In this document: positions 42,401 to 50,622 of the stretch, piece by piece | Numbering within the stretch: the first letter of the stretch is position 1 | How the letters are laid out: every line of letters starts with the position of its first letter | DNA from: CAADGN01 sp035443945 | GTDB taxonomy: Bacteria > Planctomycetota > Phycisphaerae > Phycisphaerales > UBA1924 | Length of the DNA stretch: 64,000 bases | Assembly (NCBI GenBank): GCA_035443945.1 | Contig: DAOMNQ010000001.1 | Location: forward strand, 1 to 64,000 | Direction of reading: 5' to 3' | Notes under the pieces: generated by a model | Databases searched by the model: none | What the model was told of the DNA's origin: nothing | What the model saw: the letters and a program-made list of their open reading frames with translations, nothing else | Position numbers and translations under genes: made by a program

Positions 42401-43021
42401 CAGGTCCATGATCCCGCCCGGGTTCACCAGGTCGTCCGTGATCGACTGGATGAAGCACGCGTGGGGTTGCGGATGGCTGTAGGCGTCAGCCGCCTCGCGC
42501 ACCTCGCCCGTCGCCGGGTCGGGCACGAAGTGGCCCTGCGCCGGCCCATCAATCCCGTACGCCCAGTGCAGCCCGGTGTTGAACCACTGCGGGCTGTTGG
42601 GCGCGCACATCTGGTGCACCATCATGTAGACGAGTTCGTCGTAGAACGCGCAGGCGTCCTCCGGCGTGTCGAAGTACCCGTGCCGCTCGCCCCAGTGACG
42701 CCAGCACCCGGCCAGACGGTGGATCACCTGGCGCGCCGAACGCTCGGGGCCCAGCACGGGCCGGCCGTCCTCGCCCTTCACCACCGGCGACTCGCCCGGC
42801 AGCGCATACGGCTGCTCCAACTGCGGCACGCCCGCCTTGCGGAAGTACTTGCTCACCATGATGTCCACGGCCAGTTGGCTCCAGGACGAGGGCGCCTCCG
42901 CGTCCTTCATCTCGAACACCACCGACCCGTCCGGGTTCGTGATGCGACTCGACCGCTTCGACCACTGCACCGTGGCGAACGGATCGGAACCGGCCTTCGT
43001 GAACTTCCGTGTGATCTTCAT
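39446..43021 (-). CDS. nrdJ: B12-dependent (class II) ribonucleoside-diphosphate reductase
   Basis: 1191 residues from the ATG at 43021. The substrate-binding region N-A-W-H-T-C-P-S-A-G-R-I-N-A-S-N-P-C-S-E-Y carries an active-site cysteine. N-N-S-V-R-V-P-D-E-F and later T-I-G-L-L-M-D-C-D-T-T-G are family signatures. The C-terminus has zinc-ribbon-like cysteines C-D-V-C-G and C-Y-K-C-L-N-C-G. It makes deoxyribonucleotides using adenosylcobalamin, so it works with or without oxygen. No cobalamin riboswitch is seen in front of it, unlike the gene at 62.8 kb. Confidence 0.96.
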   Translation of the reverse strand: MKITRKFTKAGSDPFATVQWSKRSSRITNPDGSVVFEMKDAEAPSSWSQLAVDIMVSKYFRKAGVPQLEQPYALPGESPVVKGEDGRPVLGPERSARQVIHRLAGCWRHWGERHGYFDTPEDACAFYDELVYMMVHQMCAPNSPQWFNTGLHWAYGIDGPAQGHFVPDPATGEVREAADAYSHPQPHACFIQSITDDLVNPGGIMDLWTREARLFKYGSGTGTNFSGLRAEGERLSGGGRSSGLMSWLRIGDRAAAAIKSGGTTRRAAKMVCLDMDHPDIQTFINWKVREEIKVAAMVEGLRLLKKSDKEIAETCRQLGLDLDYDFNGEAYQTVSGQNSNNSVRVPDEFFDAVDADAEWETTWRTTGQVARVFKARKLWDDVAYAAWRCADPGVQFDSTINAWHTCPSAGRINASNPCSEYLFVDDTACNLASLNVLRFYDSTKRVFDAEAYEHAIDLWTTVLEISVLMAAYPSRRIAELSWKYRTLGLGYANLGAMLMQAGIPYDSDKARAVCACLTSILTGRAYRQSALMAAEHGPFAGFEADRGNMLRVIRNHRRAAHGVDRHSDEWEDLRIRPVPIDHELIRSGSLGLANGKSLLAHATLAWDEALALGEKHGFRNAQVTVIAPTGTIGLLMDCDTTGVEPDFALVKFKKLAGGGYFKIANDSVEPALVALGYDETEVREILEYLLGALHMEVPLPDGVKGTKKGQTFSRWLLSKGLSEADVERISASLATVFELTMAFAPYALGDDALTRLGVDPEAAKADPAFNVLRAIGLTAAQVEHLNRVICGTQTVEGAPHLKPEHLPVFDCANKCGRTGVRFIRSDGHIRMMAASQPFISGAISKTINLPNEATADDVKACYRLSWELGLKANALYRDGCKLSQPLSTKSDAPAASADAEIARGEGYAQGEPVPQPVAPAVSAASAPAAATASGPAEPTGDGVTIIHRPMRRRLPDTRRSITHKFNVAGHEGYLTVGLYEDGLPGELFITMAKEGSTIGGLMDSLGTATSVALQYGVPVESLVTKFTHQRFEPAGMTTNRDIPMAKSLVDYIFRWLGMQFIPGYREANAPRRPSEEQGRMPSARDTTTQEQASCTTPASVSVAEPVRVPSAMAAMVEPRPTAQGAAPQASAGVSRRSSMVLVEYESVQASTLSVALDSVNDAPPCDVCGTITVRSGTCYKCLNCGNSMGCS

Positions 43022-43057
43022 GGCTGCGTTTCCGTGCAACAAACCTGGATCGACTCG

Positions 43058-43097
43058 AAGAAAGGCACCAAGGCACGCGGCATCGAGGCACCGAGGG
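43058..43097. repeat. left arm of octamer repeats flanking the four-helix-bundle gene
   Basis: GAAGAAAGGCACCAAGG with following GCACGCGG, CATCGAGG, CACCGAGG: units of eight around GGCACNNG. It points towards the gene. Confidence 0.8.
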
Positions 43098-43463
43098 TCA
43101 CCCGCCGAGACTGCGGATCAGCCCGGCGAGCACTCGCTCGGCATCGTCGAGTTGCGACTTGGTCTTCTGGTACTCGCCGTCTTCAAGGTACTCAAACTCG
43201 AGGGCAAACAGCAGTTGCGTATCGATCTTGTAGAGTTCACCCCGCGCGGACTTGAGGAACCAGATGTAGTCCTGAGTGCTCCCGCTCCCGTACCCGCGGG
43301 CAATATTCGACGCCACGTCGATGGCGCACCGGCGCAGTTGAGCCGTCAGGCCGTAGCGCTCGTGCTCTGGCAGTCGATCAACCAGCCTGTGCAGCGACAG
43401 GCCAAGCCCAAACGCCTTCTGCCATGCAATCAGATCTCGGTAACTCTTAATCGGTTCACTCAT
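43098..43463 (-). CDS. four-helix-bundle protein (S23/bAvd-like family)
   Basis: 121 residues. I-K-S-Y-R-D-L-I-A-W-Q-K-A-F-G-L, then L-P-E-H-E-R-Y-G-L-T-A-Q-L-R-R-C-A-I-D-V-A-S-N-I-A-R-G-Y-G, is the signature of the family first known from intervening sequences in 23S rRNA genes and related to the Avd accessory protein of diversity-generating retroelements. It forms four helices and probably binds nucleic acid. Here it is a solitary gene between nrdJ and dcd, bracketed by inverted octamer arms (43058-43097 and 43466-43500), like a 450-bp cassette. No reverse transcriptase is near. The GTG at 43466 is an alternative start. Confidence 0.9.
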   Translation of the reverse strand: MSEPIKSYRDLIAWQKAFGLGLSLHRLVDRLPEHERYGLTAQLRRCAIDVASNIARGYGSGSTQDYIWFLKSARGELYKIDTQLLFALEFEYLEDGEYQKTKSQLDDAERVLAGLIRSLGG

Positions 43464-43465
43464 CA

Positions 43466-43500
43466 CTCGTGCCCCGGTGCCTCGTGCCTCGATGCCTTCT
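43466..43500. repeat. right arm of octamer repeats flanking the four-helix-bundle gene
   Basis: Read on the minus strand: GAAGAAGGCATCGAGG with following CACGAGGC, ACCGGGGC, ACGAGTG. It has the same units and the same GAAGAA edge as the left arm, in inverted orientation. It also lies where the ribosome site of the gene should be. Confidence 0.8.
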
Positions 43501-43502
43501 TC

Positions 43503-44075
43503 TCAGTCAACCTTCGGCAGTGTCAGCCCTTCCTGGTCCTGGTACTTCCCGCCCTTGTCCGCGTAACTCCGCTCGCACGCCATCTCCGCTTTCAGGAACA
43601 CCAACTGCGCGATCCCCTCGTTGGCGTACACCCGCGCCGGCAGCGGCGTGGTGTTGCTGATCTCCAGCGTGATCCGCCCGCGCCACTCCGGCTCCAGCGG
43701 CGTGACGTTCACGATCAGGCCGCAGCGGGCGTAGGTGCTCTTGCCCACGCAGATCGCCAGCACGTCGCGCGGCACCTCGACGAACTCGACGGTCTCGCAG
43801 AGGGCGAAGGAGTTGGGGGGGATGATGACGTATTCGGTGCCGGTCCTGGCGGTGTCCACCTCGACCATGAAGTCGTCGCTGAAGCGCTTGGGGTCCACGA
43901 CGGCCACGTCGCCGTGGCGCGGGGTGGGGGTGAAGATCTTGAAGCGCGAGCCGACGCGCACGTCGTAGCCGTAACTGGAGACGCCGTAGGAGATGCGTCC
44001 GGGGCGCTTGACCGCGTCCTCGAAAGGCTCGATGCGGACGAGCCGTCGGATCTGGCTGTCGCAGAGCACTGGCAC
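43503..44075 (-). CDS. dcd: dCTP deaminase
   Basis: 190 residues from a GTG at 44075 (another GTG at 44069). L-C-D-S-Q-I-R-R starts the fold, followed by S-Y-G-V-S-S-Y-G-Y-D-V-R, F-A-L-C-E-T-V-E-F, C-V-G-K-S-T-Y-A-R-C-G and the catalytic-site T-P-L-E-P-E-W-R-G-R-I-T-L-E-I-S-N. It converts dCTP to dUTP (possibly on to dUMP in bifunctional forms), feeding thymidylate synthesis. It is close to nrdJ on the same strand, so deoxynucleotide supply genes cluster, with the four-helix-bundle cassette wedged between them. Confidence 0.94.
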   Translation of the reverse strand: MPVLCDSQIRRLVRIEPFEDAVKRPGRISYGVSSYGYDVRVGSRFKIFTPTPRHGDVAVVDPKRFSDDFMVEVDTARTGTEYVIIPPNSFALCETVEFVEVPRDVLAICVGKSTYARCGLIVNVTPLEPEWRGRITLEISNTTPLPARVYANEGIAQLVFLKAEMACERSYADKGGKYQDQEGLTLPKVD

Positions 44076-44461
44076 TCGCCGACCCCCGCTTGCGAAGGGG
44101 CGCCGACACGCGACACCCCCGGCGCGACGGCCCCTCGCCGCCACGCCGCGTCCCTCAATCGTTCAGTATCCAAACATATTCCGACTATCGAGTCCCGTCC
44201 ACCGAGACGGGCCGCCAGCATACCACTACGGATCGTGCCGGCAAGGGGGTCAGACCACAAAATCCGGGGGAGAGGGTGTGGAAAAACTTGCGCAAAGATC
44301 GCAAGCCACGAAAAAACCGCCGCTTGCGCACCTGCCAACTTTTTCGCCCCCCCCTGCGGCGCACAATCCACACCCCCGGTGCGCAAACATCGGCGCGGCT
44401 CCAACCGATCCCGCCCCGCCCGCGTACCCTTGCCTTCGAGGGGCCAGGCGGAGACCACTTC
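44076..44461. other. divergent intergenic region, dcd to FlgI-like gene
   Basis: 386 bases. It contains an AT-richer stretch (44150-44200) and a degenerate octamer array at 44291-44322 (CGCAAAGA, TCGCAAGC, CACGAAAA, AACCGCCG). No firm promoter identified. Confidence 0.45.
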
Positions 44462-46453
44462 GTGCAGACCATCGCTCGAAACAGCCATCGTGCGGCCGTG
44501 GCCCTTGCGGTCGTGCTCGCTGTGTCTTCGTTCGCCGCGACCGCGTGCTCGGGCGGCAAGAAGAAGCCCTCACGCGTCCAACCCACGCCCTACGTCAGCC
44601 GTGAGGTCGAGCCGATCCTCCGGGGGACCATTGGCTCCGTTGCCACCACCCGCGCGGGCGAGATGATCCTGCTCTCCGGCTTCGGCCTCGTCGTGGGCCT
44701 CAACGGCACGGGCGGGGGCACCCTCCCGGAGCCGATCGCCGCAACCATGGAGCGAACGATGAGCCTGCGCGGCCTCGGGCGGGCCGCGTCGGTCGAGGGG
44801 ACCGCCCTCATCAACCCGCTCACCGGACAGCCTCGCTCGCCCCGTGAAGTGCTCCGCGACCCCAACACCGCCGTGGTCCAGGTCCAGGCTGTGCTCGCCC
44901 GCGGCACGCCGGAGGGCTTCCGCTTCGACGTCTTCGTCGAGGCCCTGAACGCCTCCTCCCTCGAAGGCGGCACGCTCTGGAGCACCGACCTGCGCCTCGG
45001 CCCTCCCGGCCTGTTCGGCGCGACCCAGACCCGCCGCATCGCCGAGGCACGAGGGCCGATCTTCATCAACCCATTCAACGACCCGGGCGTCTCCACCGCG
45101 ACGACCCAGCGGACCGTCGGCCGCGTCCTCGACGGCGGCGTGGTGGTCGAGCCGCTGTCGATCGTGCTCAACCTCGACGTGCCCTCCCACCTGGTCGCCC
45201 GGCGCATCACCGAGGCGATCAACTCCCGGTTCCCGATGGGGGCGGGGGACGACGGCCCTGTCGCCCGTGGACGGACCGACTCGATCGTCGAGTTGTCCGT
45301 GCCCGCGTCCTACCGCGAGCGGCCCGCCGAGTACCTCACCCTCGTCGAGTTCCTGCACGTGGACACGCTGAACACCGAGGTCCACGCCCGCCGGTTCGTC
45401 GACGCCCTCCGAGCGCAGCCTGAGATGAGCGAGGAGTTGTCGTGGTGCCTCGCCGCGCTGGGCGACCGCGCCCTTCCCTTCGCCCGCGAGTTGTACGGCT
45501 ACCCGGAGATCATGCCGCGGATGGCGGCGTTGCGGGCGGGCGTGCTGCTCCGCGACCCGACGACCGCCCCGCACCTGGAAGACCTGGCCCGCAACGGCGT
45601 GGGCGTGTTCCGGCAGGACGCGATCGGGATGCTGGGGAGGATCGACTCCGGCCCGTCGACGGACGTGCTCCTGCGCGAACTGGCGGCGTCGCGAGAACTC
45701 ACGGTCCGCATCGCCGCCTACGAGTCGATGGTCAAGCGAGCCCAGCGGGCGTACCTCCGACAACTGATCGCCCGAGAGACGTCACGCCCGGCAGGGGCAG
45801 GCCCGATGATGACACAGGCCGACCTCGAGTTTGTCGCCTCGATGACGCTGCCCGAGGACCCGATCCGCCGCGTGCGCAGGACGCCGATCGCCGGACGGTT
45901 CCTGCTCGACCGGGTGCCCGAGGGCGAGCCGATGATCTACATCACCCAGCAGGGGACGCCGAAGATCGTCCTCTTTGGGTCGGATGTCCGGCTCGTCAAG
46001 CCCCTGCTGGCATCGGCGTGGTCGGACCGGCTCATGGTGACGGCGGACTCGCCCGAGGAGCCTGCCCGGCTGTATTACCGCGACCACCGCACCGGCCACA
46101 CGACGGTGCAGCAGGTGGCCGACGACGCCGAATCGCTCATCTTCTTCTTCGCCCACGAACAAACGCCCGAGGACCCGCGGCCCGGGCTGGGGCTGAGTTA
46201 CTCGGAGGTCGTAGGGGCGCTCCACGCCCTCTACCAGAGCCAGGCCTTGAACGCCTCGTTCACGACCGAGACCGACCGCCTGGTGGCGCTGCTGGCGGAG
46301 GCGGCTGCCGACACCGAGACGATGATGCGTCCTGAGTCGCCCGCGGACGCCGAGATCAAGCGTGCGGAGCGCCAAGTCCCGACGATCCACCGGGAGGCGC
46401 CCCGCCCGACGCTCGTGCCGATCCCCCCGCCTTCGGGCCGGCGCGGGTCTTGA
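44462..46453 (+). CDS. FlgI-like lipoprotein with helical repeat middle
   Basis: 663 residues from a GTG at 44462 behind GGCGGAG. A lipobox F-A-A-T-A-C near residue 27 marks a lipoprotein. L-L-S-G-F-G-L-V-V-G-L-N-G-T-G-G-G resembles the start of the flagellar P-ring protein FlgI (G-Y-G-L-V-V-G-L-x-G-T-G), and the first 300 residues keep FlgI-type patterns including V-V-V-Q-V-Q-A-V-L. A HEAT-like helical part follows (about 330-430). No other flagellar gene is near and the protein is twice FlgI size. It may be a planctomycete envelope protein rather than a P-ring. Confidence 0.75.
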   Translation: MQTIARNSHRAAVALAVVLAVSSFAATACSGGKKKPSRVQPTPYVSREVEPILRGTIGSVATTRAGEMILLSGFGLVVGLNGTGGGTLPEPIAATMERTMSLRGLGRAASVEGTALINPLTGQPRSPREVLRDPNTAVVQVQAVLARGTPEGFRFDVFVEALNASSLEGGTLWSTDLRLGPPGLFGATQTRRIAEARGPIFINPFNDPGVSTATTQRTVGRVLDGGVVVEPLSIVLNLDVPSHLVARRITEAINSRFPMGAGDDGPVARGRTDSIVELSVPASYRERPAEYLTLVEFLHVDTLNTEVHARRFVDALRAQPEMSEELSWCLAALGDRALPFARELYGYPEIMPRMAALRAGVLLRDPTTAPHLEDLARNGVGVFRQDAIGMLGRIDSGPSTDVLLRELAASRELTVRIAAYESMVKRAQRAYLRQLIARETSRPAGAGPMMTQADLEFVASMTLPEDPIRRVRRTPIAGRFLLDRVPEGEPMIYITQQGTPKIVLFGSDVRLVKPLLASAWSDRLMVTADSPEEPARLYYRDHRTGHTTVQQVADDAESLIFFFAHEQTPEDPRPGLGLSYSEVVGALHALYQSQALNASFTTETDRLVALLAEAAADTETMMRPESPADAEIKRAERQVPTIHREAPRPTLVPIPPPSGRRGS

Positions 46454-46636
46454 CGGAGCGAGCGTGCATAGGCCGATAAGTCGATCCTGCGACCCACGAC
46501 GGAGCGGCGGACGCTACTCTGTCGCGGCTCGCCCGGTCGCCCGGTGGCGTCCGGCCGGGCTTGGTCGCCGGCTCACGGACGTGGCCGGCCTCCGCCCCGG
46601 ATGCCGAAACGGGGCGGCGTGACAGGGAGGTTGCGG

Positions 46637-49600
46637 ATGCGTCTGGTCCGGCTCACGCTCAACGGGTTCAAGTCCTTCGCCGACGCGACGGAGTTCACCT
46701 TCGACGAGTCCATCACCGGCATTGTCGGCCCGAACGGGTGCGGCAAGAGCAACGTCGTGGACGCCGTCAAGTGGGTGCTCGGCGAGCGGTCGAGCAAGAG
46801 CCTGCGCGGCAAGGAGATGATCGACGTCATCTTCGCCGGCTCCGCGGGGCGCAAACCCGCCGGCATGGCCAGCGTCACGCTGACCTTCGAGAACCCGGAG
46901 GTCGTCGGCGTGCCCACGGCTGACTCGGGCGGCGAGTTGAGCGCGCCCGACGGAGGCGATGAGGACGGCACGGAAGACCAGGCCGCCGACGACGGCTCGT
47001 CGGTGATCGACGCGCGCCTGCGCGGGCGGCGGTCGCTGCCCATCGACGCGGACACCGTCGAGGTCGAGCGTCGACTCTACCGCGACGGCACGAGCCAGTA
47101 CCTCATCAACGGGCGGCGTGCGCGCCTGCGCGACATCCGCGAACTCTTCCTCGACACGGGCGTCGGCGCGGACGCCTACTCGATCATCGAGCAGGGCAAG
47201 GTGGATGCGATGCTGCTCGCGTCGCCCCAGGAGCGGCGCACCGTCTTCGAGGAGGCCGCCGGGATCGCGCGGTACAAGCAGCGGCGCGTCGAGTCGGAGC
47301 GCCGGCTCGACCGCTCGCAGGCGAATCTCGCGCTGACGCGCGAGCAACTCGAATCGACCGAGCGTCGGCTGCGGATCGTGCGAGGGCAGGCCGCCAAGGC
47401 ACGACGATTCCGCGAACTCGACGACGAACTCCGCGCCCTGCGCGCGGCGGTCGCGTTCGACCAGTACGACGACCTGCGGCAGCGTCTGGACGGACTGACC
47501 TCGCGGCTCGCGGACCTCGAAGGCAAGCGCGAGGAGGCGATCGAGAAGGTGCGCCAGTACGAGGCGGCGCGCCAGGACGCCGACCTTGCGCGCGCCGAAC
47601 TGGCGAGCAACCAGCGGCGTGCCGAGCAGGCCCGCCTGCAGAGCGAGCACGAGGCGTCGAGCGCGGCCCAGCGGGGCGAGATGGCCCGGACCACGCTCGC
47701 CGAAACGCGCCGGCAGGCCGAGGTGGACGCAGCACGCCTGGGCGAAGCGACGCGGAAGATCGACGAACTGAGCGCGGCGGCGGCGGACCTGGCCGAGCAG
47801 GTGGCCGCGCTCGCCGAGAGCGTCGCGGACGCGGAGCGTGCCCTGAGCCGCGCCAACGAGGAACGCGCTGAGGTCGTCGCGCGGCTGGCGGAAGAGACGG
47901 CCTCGCTCAACGAGCGGCGGGCCACGGTGGTGAGCGTGGACCGCGACGGCAACTATTTCCTGGCCATCGAGACCGGGAACAACCAGGCCGTCGACGTGGA
48001 CACCCTGGGCGCCCGGGTCCGCGCGCTCGTGGCGAACAATCNNNNNNNNNNGGCAGTGCGAGAAGAACTGGAACGGCTCGCGTCGCGCATCGGCTCGCTC
48101 GAGGGTGAGGCTGCCAATCTGCGCCGCGAGGCCGACGCCCTGGAGAAGGCCGTGACGCGCCGCGAGGCCCGAGCCGCGGAACTCGAAGCGGAACTGCTGC
48201 GGCGCGACGGCTCGTCCGCGTCCCTCTCGGAGGATCGCCGCGTCGTGGCGGAGCGTCTCTCGGAGCGTGAGCAGCGCCACGTGCGACTCGACAGCCGGAG
48301 GCAGACGCTGGAAGAAATGCTCGCGGCCCGCGCGGGGCTTGGCGAGGCCGTGCGCGCCGTCCTCGAACGGCGCGAGCGCGGCGAGGGGTTCGCGGGCGTG
48401 ATCGCGCCGCTGGCCGACCTGGTCGAGACCGCGCCCGAGCACGCGCCCGCGGTCGAGGCCGCGCTTGGGCCGGCGTTGCAGGCGCTGGTGGTTGAGACGG
48501 TGTCGTCCCTGCCGCGCCCGGAAGAACTTGCCGCGCTGCCCGGCCGCGTCACCTTCGTCCCGATCGCGCGGATCGGCCCGATGCCCGCCCGCAAGTCGCC
48601 CGGCGCGGCGGACGGGGCGTTCGAGCGCGTTGTTCCGCTGCGCACGGTCGTGCGCGCCCGCGGAGGGCTGGAAAGCGAGCGGACGGAAGCCCTCCTCGAC
48701 CGCCTGCTCGGGGATGCGTACCTCGTCCCAGACCTGGACTCGGCAGTGCTGCCCGCCGCGGGTCCGCTCGCGGGCTGCCGCATGGTCACGCGCGACGGCT
48801 CCGTGCTCGAACCGGACGGCCGCGTGGTCGCCGGCCCGCGCGCGGCCTCCGAGGGTGTGCTGCAGCAGCGCAGTGAACTCACCCGCCTTGAAGCCGAACT
48901 GCGCGAGTCGGCGTCGGGCCTGGCGCACGAGCGTGCCGCGCTTGAGCGCGTGGACGCCGAAGCCGCCGCCCTCAACGCCGTGCGCACCGAACTCCGCCAG
49001 TCGCTCGCCAACGAGCAGCGGCAACTCGCCTCCGAGCAGTCCCGCCTCGACCGCCTGCGCACCGAGGCGGCCCGCCTCGAACGGGAACGCCAGGGCGCGG
49101 CCGATGAAGCAGATCGTGCCCGCGAGCGCCTCGCCCGCGTCGAACGTGACCGCGCTGCGTTGCGTGAGCGTGCCGAGATGCTGGCCCGCCTGCACGACGA
49201 CCAGGCCGCCGAGGCCCAGCGCCTCGAAGCCGAGGTCGGGCGCACGCAGGCCCGGCGCGACGCGATCGGCGAGCGGATTGGCGCGGCCAGGGTCGAGATC
49301 GGGCGTGTCGGCGAGCAGTTGGCGGCGGCGCGCCGCGAGCACAGCCGCGTCCAACTCGCCCGCGACGACGCGGAGCGGCAGGCGCGTGACGTGGACCAGC
49401 ACCTCGGCCGCGTGCGGGCGCGGGTCGCGGACCTCGAGCGCGAGATCGCCGACGCCGCCCAGCGCGAAGCCGAGGCCCGCGCCGAAGCAGCACGCCTCGG
49501 CGCCGAGTGCGAGCAAACCGCGACGAGGCTCGCCGAGGCGGACGCCCGCGCGGCCGAACTCGGCGAAGCACTCGGCGTGGCCCGACAGCGTGCCCACGCA

Positions 49601-50617
49601 GTCGAACGCGACTGGCACAGCGTCGAAGTCGCCCGGCGCGAGGTCGAGGTCAAGCGCGAGAACCTCGAGGAGCGCGCCCAGGAGGACCTCGGCATCAACC
49701 TGAACGCCGAGTACGACGACTACCGCGCGGTCATGGAGCCGGGCGACGTGGCTCGCGTGGACCAGGCCGACGCGGCCGCCCGCATCGACGCCCTGCGTGA
49801 CGAGATCCGCCGGCTTGGCAACGTCAACCTCGACGCGATCGAGGAGGAGACGCAACTCGAAGGCCGCAACGAGGAACTCGCCCGGCAGGTGGCCGATATC
49901 GACGAGGCCTGCGTGAAACTCCGCGAACTCATCGACCGCCTGAACGTCGCAAGCCGCGAGCGATTCGCCGACGCCTTCGAGCGGATCAAGCGCGAGTTCG
50001 CCGGCCAGGACGGCATGTTCCGGCGCCTCTTCGGCGGCGGCAGCGCGGAACTGCGCCTCATGCCGCTGGTCAAGACCATCGACGGCCCCGACGGCCCGCG
50101 GAAGGTCGAAACCGACGAGATCGACCTGCTCGAGAGCGGCATCGAGATCGTCGCCAAGCCGCCCGGCAAGCAGCCCCGCACCATCAGCCAACTCTCCGGC
50201 GGCGAGAAGACGCTCACCGCCGTCGCCCTGCTCATGTCCATCTTCCGCAGCAAGCCGAGTTGCTTCTGCATCCTTGACGAGGTGGACGCCGCCCTCGACG
50301 ACGCGAACGTCGGGCGCTACTGCGACGTCGTCCGCCAGTTCACCGACCGCTCGCACTTCATCGTCATCACCCACAACAAGCGCACCATGCAGGCCGCCGA
50401 CCGCCTCTACGGCGTGACCATGCAGGAACGCGGCGTCTCGACCCGCGTGAGCGTGAAGTTCGAGCAGACCGGCGCGCGGGTGCAGCCCGACGGCCAGCCC
50501 GTCGCCGTCGAGGCGAAGGCCAACGGCACGCCCGCGAACGGCGGGGCCAAGCCGCTGCGTCGCGCCCTCGGCGCAATGCGTGAGGCGCGCGAGACGACCA
50601 CCGTCGAGCAGTCGTAG
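46637..50617 (+). CDS. smc: chromosome segregation ATPase SMC (contains assembly gap and foreign-looking stretch)
   Basis: 1326 codons including a 10-N gap; the ATG at 46637 follows GGGAGG. The N-terminal head has Walker A G-P-N-G-C-G-K-S-N and an acidic insertion (about 95-135). Coiled coil follows, the hinge starts near 583 (G-F-A-G-V-I-A-P-L-A-D-L-V), then the second coil and the C-terminal head with signature L-S-G-G-E-K-T-L-T-A and Walker B C-I-L-D-E-V-D-A-A-L-D-D. SMC compacts and separates chromosomes. Residues about 430-468 (47925-48041) read like ExbD/TolR, not coiled coil, and run into the gap, so the middle of this gene is not reliable. Confidence 0.93.
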   Translation: MRLVRLTLNGFKSFADATEFTFDESITGIVGPNGCGKSNVVDAVKWVLGERSSKSLRGKEMIDVIFAGSAGRKPAGMASVTLTFENPEVVGVPTADSGGELSAPDGGDEDGTEDQAADDGSSVIDARLRGRRSLPIDADTVEVERRLYRDGTSQYLINGRRARLRDIRELFLDTGVGADAYSIIEQGKVDAMLLASPQERRTVFEEAAGIARYKQRRVESERRLDRSQANLALTREQLESTERRLRIVRGQAAKARRFRELDDELRALRAAVAFDQYDDLRQRLDGLTSRLADLEGKREEAIEKVRQYEAARQDADLARAELASNQRRAEQARLQSEHEASSAAQRGEMARTTLAETRRQAEVDAARLGEATRKIDELSAAAADLAEQVAALAESVADAERALSRANEERAEVVARLAEETASLNERRATVVSVDRDGNYFLAIETGNNQAVDVDTLGARVRALVANNXXXXAVREELERLASRIGSLEGEAANLRREADALEKAVTRREARAAELEAELLRRDGSSASLSEDRRVVAERLSEREQRHVRLDSRRQTLEEMLAARAGLGEAVRAVLERRERGEGFAGVIAPLADLVETAPEHAPAVEAALGPALQALVVETVSSLPRPEELAALPGRVTFVPIARIGPMPARKSPGAADGAFERVVPLRTVVRARGGLESERTEALLDRLLGDAYLVPDLDSAVLPAAGPLAGCRMVTRDGSVLEPDGRVVAGPRAASEGVLQQRSELTRLEAELRESASGLAHERAALERVDAEAAALNAVRTELRQSLANEQRQLASEQSRLDRLRTEAARLERERQGAADEADRARERLARVERDRAALRERAEMLARLHDDQAAEAQRLEAEVGRTQARRDAIGERIGAARVEIGRVGEQLAAARREHSRVQLARDDAERQARDVDQHLGRVRARVADLEREIADAAQREAEARAEAARLGAECEQTATRLAEADARAAELGEALGVARQRAHAVERDWHSVEVARREVEVKRENLEERAQEDLGINLNAEYDDYRAVMEPGDVARVDQADAAARIDALRDEIRRLGNVNLDAIEEETQLEGRNEELARQVADIDEACVKLRELIDRLNVASRERFADAFERIKREFAGQDGMFRRLFGGGSAELRLMPLVKTIDGPDGPRKVETDEIDLLESGIEIVAKPPGKQPRTISQLSGGEKTLTAVALLMSIFRSKPSCFCILDEVDAALDDANVGRYCDVVRQFTDRSHFIVITHNKRTMQAADRLYGVTMQERGVSTRVSVKFEQTGARVQPDGQPVAVEAKANGTPANGGAKPLRRALGAMREARETTTVEQS
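47925..48041 (+). other. ExbD/TolR-like stretch inside the smc frame, next to gap
   Basis: The translation V-V-S-V-D-R-D-G-N-Y-F-L-A-I-E ... V-D-V-D-T-L-G-A-R-V-R-A-L-V-A-N-N has the D-x-D-G-x-Y-F and D-x-x-x-L-x-x-x-L-x-A-L pattern of periplasmic ExbD/TolR domains. It is flanked by Ala/Glu/Arg coiled coil on both sides. A mis-joined contig end is the likeliest reason. Confidence 0.65.
48042..48051. other. assembly gap of 10 Ns
   Basis: Ten unknown bases in a coding region. The length is a placeholder, so the frame across it is not proven. Confidence 1.
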
Positions 50618-50622
50618 CGAAC

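Noticed and set aside
39389..43255. 1288-residue open frame opposite nrdJ
   Set aside because: No recognisable domain; nrdJ is certain on the other strand.
43098..43463. part of a diversity-generating retroelement
   Set aside because: No reverse transcriptase, template repeat or variable repeat is seen nearby.
44462..46453. true flagellar P-ring gene flgI
   Set aside because: The lipobox, double length and absence of flagellar neighbours argue against a standard FlgI.
46514..50374. 1286-residue open frame opposite smc
   Set aside because: Antisense shadow; it also runs through the N gap.
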